Shown piece after piece: positions 57,780-64,000 of a stretch of 64,000 nucleotides of DNA; position 1 is the first letter of the stretch, and every line of letters begins with the position of its first letter. The DNA comes from Laetiporus sulphureus 93-53. Its lineage: Eukaryota > Basidiomycota > Agaricomycetes > Polyporales > Laetiporaceae. The stretch covers positions 1 to 64,000 of the forward strand of contig NW_024468550.1 of NCBI RefSeq assembly GCF_001632365.1, written 5' to 3'. Both the position numbers and the translations under genes were made by a program. The notes beneath the pieces were generated by a model. The model was not told where the DNA came from. It saw only the letters and a program-made list of their open reading frames with translations, and did not search any database.

Positions 57780-59356
57780 TCACTCAATCCGCGGCCTCTT
57801 CGCCTCGACCTCTCCGGACTGCTCGCCTAACGCAGCGGCCGTACCCTGCTGTGCATCTTCTCTATCTCGCTTGCCACCCTCCTTTTGTGTATCGGGGGAC
57901 TTGGGCGACTTGGTCTTGTCAGCGTTAGGTGAGCTTGCGGACGTGTCGGCCGTCTTGTTACCAGCGCCTTCACCGGTCGACGACAGCGCATTTCCATTCG
58001 CAGCTGCCACCGCCGCTGCAGCAGCAGCAGCAGCTGCGCCGAGGGGCAGTCCCTGTTGGAGTCCCCTGAGCACCTCGAGTTCGCTCTCGGCGCGCTGGCG
58101 CGCGATGCGCTCCTCCTCCCACATCCGGCGCATCTCTTCGAGCTGCGCTTGGAGATCACCCATCGCCTGGTCCATGAGCAACTTCTCGAGTGTCCACTTC
58201 TCGATGTTGCGCGCCTCATTCTCCTTTAGGTGGTGAATGTACTGAACTGCGCGCGAGAGGATCGCGCCCTTGGCCTTCTCGCCCGACCCGTTCGGCACGA
58301 TGCGTCCAAGCTCGTTGATCCCCTCGTTAATGTTGCCGCGCCGCCGGCGCTCAACTTCTTTCTGTGGCCGCGGTCAGGGGTCAGTGATCGAGCAGGAAAT
58401 GGGAATCCACATACGTGGTTATCCTTTCTCTGTCTCGTCCATTCGTCATTCGACATAGTCGCGTTTCGACCTCCCCTCCGTCCCGCTGTCGCAGACTTCA
58501 CCGCACCAACCTTCTCTGTTGAATCCCCCTCCCCGCCCGAACCACCGTTGGCAGCAGACGCAGCTTCGCCATCTCCCGCAGAGGGAACGCCGTCTGGCAC
58601 GCCATCCTGGCTACGCGTGCGCATGGTTGGCTGGGCGTTTGATGGAGAGTTCTGGAGAGCAGTGTTGGCGAGTTGGCCGAGGTTAGGAGGTCCGCGAGGA
58701 TGAGAAGAGGGCCCGGGCTCGTTAGCCATGACGTGGGAATGCGGGTGCTGTTGAGGGTGGACCATGTAATGCGGCGGAGGAGGTTGCTGGGGGTGGGGGA
58801 TGTGACCTGGATGTGGAGGATGTCCCTGGAATGTTGTCTGCGCAAGATTCTGGAGGGCTTCCACAGCAGCTGTGTCCTTCAGGTCACCCTGTCGAAGCGT
58901 TAGAACCCAAAGCTCATATCAATGTAAGGAGGATGGGAAAGGTATCCTGATCGCGGGGACGACACTGCACGCTGAATCCCGCCCATCGCAGGTAGGCATC
59001 CGCTTGCGACTCGCAATTAGGCATCATGCAAAGGAGATCGACGCGAACGTGACCGTCGACAACGATCACGTGGAGAACGGACACAACGCGTCGCCGATCA
59101 AGAGCATTCCTCTCCGCAACGTCCTCTGCGCGCACTTGGAGCAAAAGACACGTACCCTAGGCAAGTTGATCCCAGGCAGATTCCTCAGCAACTCCATCAC
59201 CTGTGCGGAGGCGAGACCAACGGGCATACCAGGTGGGACCTCGCCGCCTGGCATACCTGGCGCGGGCTGTGCGCCAGAGGCGGACTGAGGCGGGGGCGGT
59301 CCGGCAGAGATGTGTGAGAGGGTGGGATCATGTTGAGTAGGGGGCGCAGTAGCCAT
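57780..59356 (-). CDS. bHLH transcription factor, Cbf1-like
   Basis: Three or more exons. The N-terminal half is Pro/Gly/His-rich (PPPPQSASGAQPAPGMPGGE, GHPPHPGHIPHPQQPPPPHY). The basic region and first helix come from spliced exons: DEWTRQRKDNH joined to KEVERRRRGNINEGINELGR IVP, then AILSRAVQYIHHLKENEARN and a coiled coil (EKLLMDQAMGDLQAQLEEMR RMWEEERIARQ). The KDNH-KEVERRRR basic helix with His, Glu and Arg at the E-box contact positions is that of Cbf1/USF-type factors that bind CACGTG. A poly-Ala tract and an acidic Glu/Lys-rich C-terminus (VEAKRPRIE) follow. Exon limits between 59150 and 58870 are uncertain. Confidence 0.85.
58000..58039. repeat. GCN trinucleotide repeat coding poly-Ala
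   Basis: Interrupted GCA/GCT/GCC repeats encode about 12 Ala (minus strand) in the bHLH protein, a potentially length-variable tract. Confidence 0.8.
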
Positions 59357-61110
59357 GGTGGATGCCGAGCGTTGAGAGCGGTTCTGTTCGAGTAGTGATC
59401 ACTGGTCGATGCCGGCGGCGATGGGAGAGAAGTGGCGGCGAACCTGTCCCTTATGAGAGCTTGACGTTGATGAGTGCGGCGAGGTCGCTGTGACGGACGA
59501 CGTGCGGGGTACGGGCGTCGCTGGGCGAGACGGTGCGGTGCGGGGGCGAGTTGATCACGGGGGAGAAAGACAAGGTCACGACGCCGGTCACGAGGGCCGC
59601 TATATAGCCTGCACGTGAGAACGGACACAACACAGCCAAATACGTCTCCCACACCCCGGCTCCCGCGCACGGTCCAGGTCCTCCCCACCTCTCCTCCGAG
59701 CGTCGATGCAGCTCTCCTCTGGCTACGAACGGTCTGTCGGTCGGTTAAGGCGTTCACCACTACTTCAACGCTGTCCGTGGTATGCTCAGGTGGTCATCTC
59801 ACAGCGTTTGGGTGATTTTAGATTGGGCCAGGCAAATTCGCATCTATCCGTTTAGAGTATTGCTGGCGAATCAACGTGGGCCAAAGTGCGTCCGTCCTGG
59901 GCATGTTCTGTCTTGATGGCCGAGCATCCCTTCCTACTTGGCCAAGAACGATGCGGCCAACTCTGGTCAACTTCAATGGATCGCCTGTTCAGCTATGGAA
60001 TGCTTAGCACCCCGCTGATATGCTTCGTCCATACCTCGTCCGATCCGTCGTTTGCTAGGAGCCCCGTTCGCCGAACTGGAGGGCAGAGCTCTATCGCTTG
60101 GAAATCAGACAGCGTCCCAAAGTTTCTCCTTTTCAGTGTTCCTGCTGGATCCGTCTTGTCCTTCGACTATTGAGGACGTTGGCAAGACTTTTCGTCATTC
60201 TCGCGACGGGATACTGCTGAACGATGGAGAGTAGCGGCGGAAGTGGAAGTTGACGATAGGAAGATTGTCGCCGAGGCAGCTGATTAGTCGCGGGCCTTCT
60301 CATATATATCCATATCGCTGCTTGAAACTTGTTTCCTTGTGCGAGCATGATGTGATGATACGCCAGAGCTCAGCACGCATTGTGTTACAAAGTGAGTGGC
60401 TGCCACATGCCTCTGACTCACCCGTGTACTTACTTGCCGCCATCCTTGTACAGCGCTTTTCTCCTACTGGCGTCGTCATGCTCTATTTTTGTTCTGTGCA
60501 ACGTGGGCGGACCATAGCGCGATGATCTATTTTTTGCTTGGTATTGATTGCCGTCGAAAGATGTTAGATGTTACTCGGAGTACGAGAGCCTTACTTTCGA
60601 TGCGAAGACTGAGCGAACTTGACGCTCGTCTTGCTTGCAAAGTGAGCTGCGTGGTAGGGCCGGTGGTGGCTCTGAGTTATTATCCGCCTGTGGTTGCGTG
60701 AGAGTGGGCAAGCGGTGGTTGTGGGGTGTGCGCAGCAGGCTGTGCGTCTGGTGCCCTTCAAGCTGCACCTTTGTTAATGGCCGAACAGACCCTTACTTTT
60801 GAAATCCCACATGATGTTGCGTTGGTGCGACGTCCTATATATTCGCGATGATGTACGGCATGCCACTACCGTTTCTTTTTGCCATTTCGCCAGCACAGAG
60901 TCGCTGCTCGACGCCGACAGCTGCGCTTTCCCCGTCGACGAGACCCTTCTTTGTCCGCAGTCAGCGCAGTCGTATTGAGCTCCTGCCCCCGGCAATTCAG
61001 TTAGATTTGTTGGCGTCCGTCACAAGCAAAATCTCCATACAAATACCCAGGCGGGCTGTGCCTCCCGTATAGAATCTCTCCTTCTGACCACCATCTAATA
61101 CTTGTGCATC
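59357..61110. other. Divergent intergenic region bHLH / GH16
   Basis: 1.75 kb between divergent genes. Short frames here (59886-60173, 60848-61072) show no recognisable domain. The sequence near 60850-61100 is probably the GH16 leader. Confidence 0.45.
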
Positions 61111-62749
61111 ATGCGAGCTGCTCTCTTTGCGGCGTCTGTCCTTTCCTCCACTGCCTTCGCCGCCAACTACAGCCTTGTGAGGACGTACCAGGGCTCGGAC
61201 TTCTTCGATGGGTGGTCGTATTATAACTACTATGATAACACCACCAGCGGTATGTGGCATTCTGAAACGGTCCGGCTTTCGCGCAGTTGGTTCTCAGCGT
61301 GATGGTGCCGCGGTGCAGGTGATGTCGAATATGTCAACGCCTCGTATGCTACGTCGGACAAGCTCGCGTACGTGACCGATGCAGGACAGACAGTCATCAA
61401 AGTGGACAACACCACCTTCGTCCCATATAACTACAAGCGTGACTCGGTGGGCACTTGACGACGCCGGCTTCTCCGTCACACCAGGCTAACCGAGCGAATG
61501 TGATACGCAGGTTCGCATCACGACGGATGACTACTTTGAAATGGGCAGCGTTATCCTCTTCGACGCCGCCCACCTTCCCTTCGGATGCTCTGTACGTCCC
61601 CTACCCATCTACCCACGCTCCCATCACACTCACACGACGGCTTGGGATATGGTAGGTTTGGCCGAGCTTCTGGACGAAGGGCCAGGACTGGCCCGCCGGC
61701 GGCGAGATCGACATCCTCGAGGCGGTCAACCAGATGACCTACAACCAATATGCGCTGCACACCAATGCGGGCTGCAATGCCTCATCGAGCGCGACGGCGA
61801 GCGGAACGATCGGCACGACGGACTGTAACGCCACTGCTGGGTGCACTTACGTGCGTTCTCTCATTTCTTGCGTATGTGAAGTGTGCTCATAATCATTTGC
61901 TCTCCGCCATGCAGGCAGAGGCCAAGTCGGACAGCTACGGCTCAGGGTTCAACTCTGCTGGCGGAGGCGTGTGGGCGACCCTTCTCGATGCCTCCGGCAT
62001 TTCCATCTGGTTCTGGAGTGTGAGTCTCCCTACCTGTATGCTCTACCTTTGCTCACAAGCTAAATCCGACGCAAGCGTGCCGACATTCCGAGCTCGATCT
62101 CCACCGCGAACACTTCGATCGACATCTCCGACTGGGGCACTCCCTCGGCGAACTACTCGAGTGCGCTCTGCGACATTGAGACGTACTTTGCGGCGCAGCA
62201 GCTCGTGTTGGACATCACGCTGTGCGGTGACTGGTGCGTGCACTGGAGTCCTCAAGGAACCGGGTCATACTCACGTATATGAATTCTGGGTTCAGGGCTG
62301 GCGATCTCTCCACATACACTGAGACCTGCTCGATCGAGGGCGGCGGAGCTGGCAATGCCTCTTCCTGCGTACGTCCACCGCATAATAGCACTTGTAACAT
62401 GCGGCACACAACTCACCTCTACCCACAGTACCTCCAAAACGTCTACAACTACGGCAACACGACCGCGCTCGACGACGCCTACTTCCTGATCAACTACGTC
62501 AAAGCGTTCAACGTCAACAGCAGTCTCGTCACCCCCTCGGGCTCCTCTTCCTCCATCTCGCCCACAGGCACTGCCGCGCTCGGCACGGGCGGCAACAGCT
62601 CTGGGAGCTCAAGCGGCAGCGCCTCGGGCAGCACGGGCACCAACAGCTCTTCAGGCAGCAGCAGCGGCGCGTTCGCGGATCGTCTCGGCGTGCAGTTCGC
62701 TGTGCTCGCGGGCGGTATTGGCGCGCTCGCGGCGTTGATCTTGATTTGA
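61111..62749 (+). CDS. GPI-anchored GH16 endo-beta-glucanase (laminarinase type)
   Basis: Seven or eight exons. Signal peptide [20 protein letters not shown]. Joined exons give [74 protein letters not shown] with the GH16 catalytic ExDxxE (nucleophile and acid/base Glu), [53 protein letters not shown] and [10 protein letters not shown]. After ~residue 320 comes a Ser/Gly/Thr-rich linker and a hydrophobic C-terminus ([17 protein letters not shown]), a GPI-anchor signal. The family hydrolyses beta-1,3(1,4)-glucans; surface attachment suggests wall remodelling rather than substrate digestion (inference). No break seen. Confidence 0.88.
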
Positions 62750-63373
62750 ATGGAGTGAAGGTGAAGGCGGAGAGCATGGGCCGGGTGAGATTATAAATGG
62801 ACTGTTGTCTGAAGGGACAACTGATTGATAACCCACAATCCCTCTTCGGTGACCGTCATTTTGGACTTGGTTTGCACCAGCCTATCTAGTATTTAGATAC
62901 ATCCTTTCTATTGTAATGGAGATCTGATTGTTGTCCGTTGGTATCAATCTCGGGGTAACTCGCCCTTCTCGAAGCGAGCAGGCTGCCGTCACTTTTACCG
63001 AAGCCGCAACACCTCATCGCCAAGGCACCAGCAACACTGAAAAGATAATTCTAGCTACTTGCGAAGTTCTTGCATGCATGGTATATAGTACACGGTCTAG
63101 CACGACCCGAAACGCCGAACATATGCGTACGTACGGTAAGGTATATAGCGCACACGAATATCAATATTAGGAAATGACACCGCTCCGAGCCGACCAGACG
63201 AAGATGCAAAGAGATGACGATGAGAGATTACTACGATACCAAAGGCCGCCGGATGTAGAGCAAGATAGATGGGCAGCCGTTTCCTAGTCGCCAATATAGA
63301 TCGCGTGAGAGCGCACATCGGGGATCCTCCCCCCCCTTCCGTCATATCAAACCGCACCAAAGCGCTATCACAC
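62750..63373. other. Convergent 3' regions
   Basis: 620 bp between the GH16 stop and the stop of the partial minus-strand gene. No gene seen. Confidence 0.4.
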
Positions 63374-64000
63374 CTACCCGCGCAGCCTCCACCCATCGCC
63401 CTTCCGCCTCTCCCTCCCAACACCACCAAATGCCTCTCGCACGACGAGCCACAGCGCCGTGCACGACACAACATCCTTGATCTCCTCCGCAGTGAGCATC
63501 AGCCCGCCCACGCGCCCGTTCTCCTTCGTCCCGCCGCTCCAAAACTTGACCGTCTTCGGGCCCCCATTCGGGGCCGGCGACGCAGGCGGCGACGGCGGGG
63601 CGGGGCGGGCGATACCCTGCGGCGTGATGATCCGCTTGCGGACCGCGATCCGCTCGACCTCGATGTCCGGCAGCGGGAAGGGTACCTTGAGCAGCGCGAC
63701 GACCTTTGGATGGTGCGGCGTCGGCACGACCACCGCGACGCGCAGGCGGATGGAGGGGCCGTGCTCGTGTGGGGGGAGGGACGCCGGCTGGGACAGCCGC
63801 GGGGGTGACGAGGGCGACGACAGCCGTCGCACGACGAGCGTGCACGTCCATGGCGTCTCCGAGTCCTCCGGGTCGCTCTCCTCCCCGTCGTCCTCGCCCT
63901 CCCTATCCCTCCGCCTCGGCCGCGCACGCGCGCTCTCCTCCGTCGACTCGCTCGTGATGATGCTGCCCGCCGGTCCTGGTGACGTGGACCGCGCCGATTC
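63374..64000 (-). CDS. Unrecognised conserved-looking protein, C-terminal part only
   Basis: Open minus-strand frame that runs off the window. Visible (N to C): an acidic/Arg-rich stretch (SESTEESARARPRRRDREGE DDGEESDPEDSE), TPWTCTLVVRRLSSPSSPPR, IRLRVAVVVPTPHHPKVVAL LKVPFPLPDIEVERIAVRKR IITPQGIARPAPP, then LMLTAEEIKDVVSCTALWLV VREAFGGVGRERRKGDGWRL RG and stop at 63374. The beta-rich middle (LRVAVVVPTPHHPKVVALLKV) followed by a Lys/Arg-rich helix suggests a folded domain; I know no family for it. The start lies beyond 64000. GC is ~70%, higher than elsewhere. The longer overlapping frame 63342-63851 is a shadow. Confidence 0.65.
   Translation of the reverse strand, partial: ESARSTSPGPAGSIITSESTEESARARPRRRDREGEDDGEESDPEDSETPWTCTLVVRRLSSPSSPPRLSQPASLPPHEHGPSIRLRVAVVVPTPHHPKVVALLKVPFPLPDIEVERIAVRKRIITPQGIARPAPPSPPASPAPNGGPKTVKFWSGGTKENGRVGGLMLTAEEIKDVVSCTALWLVVREAFGGVGRERRKGDGWRLRG

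Noticed and set aside
63342..63851. 169-codon Ala/Arg/Gly-rich minus frame
   Set aside because: GC-rich shadow of the better frame ending at 63374, which continues open to the window end.
1..64000. CRISPR arrays, rRNA genes, bacterial operons
   Set aside because: No regularly spaced repeats or rRNA sequence; gene structure is eukaryotic throughout.

Overview
The window looks like nuclear DNA of a filamentous basidiomycete (an agaricomycete is my best guess). Nearly every recognisable gene is cut by several short introns of about 45-80 nt with GTRNGT donors and YAG acceptors. The protein families also fit: fungalysin, GPI-anchored GH16, Kre9/Knh-type GPI protein, fungal class A GST, Ish1/Msc1, MFSD1-like and monocarboxylate-type MFS carriers, and an atypical G-alpha. 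No rRNA, convincing tRNA or CRISPR array was seen. All family calls are by recognition; no database search was run.

Layout. 0.4-3.9 kb: a GNAT acetyltransferase and an MFSD1-like transporter, both on the minus strand, preceded by a small repeat/hairpin region. 3.9-8.2 kb: gene-poor. 8.2-10.6 kb: a two-exon micro-gene for a 4-Cys peptide, then an Ish1/Msc1-type multi-domain ER/nuclear-envelope protein. 10.6-13.8 kb: decayed repeat DNA with an LTR-like unit whose 3' end folds perfectly over a tRNA-Met-type primer site. 13.8-17.3 kb: an O-methyltransferase and a convergent indoleamine 2,3-dioxygenase with one in-frame TGA. 18.6-25.2 kb: a fungalysin protease and a mitochondrial PPR-like protein. 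25-33 kb: gene-poor, holding one good GST gene, a decayed copy of it 3.5 kb downstream, and a broken minus-strand coding remnant. 33.8-40.1 kb: an amino-acid/choline-type permease and a Kre9/Knh-like GPI protein, both minus.

41.9-64 kb is gene-dense: a monocarboxylate-type MFS carrier, a Nhx1-like Na+/H+ antiporter, two paralogous DUF202 membrane proteins flanking an atypical G-alpha gene, OXA1 and EF-1beta sharing a 311-bp divergent promoter, a Cbf1-like bHLH regulator, a GPI-anchored GH16 glucanase and the C-terminal part of an unrecognised protein that runs off the window.

There is no single operon-like system. Membrane transport and cell-wall or secreted functions dominate, with conserved housekeeping genes on the right. 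The least ordinary features are the LTR/PBS fold-back, the 4-Cys micro-gene with a 6-nt first exon, the G-alpha with altered GTPase motifs between two DUF202 paralogs, and the IDO gene with a premature stop at a conserved Trp codon.
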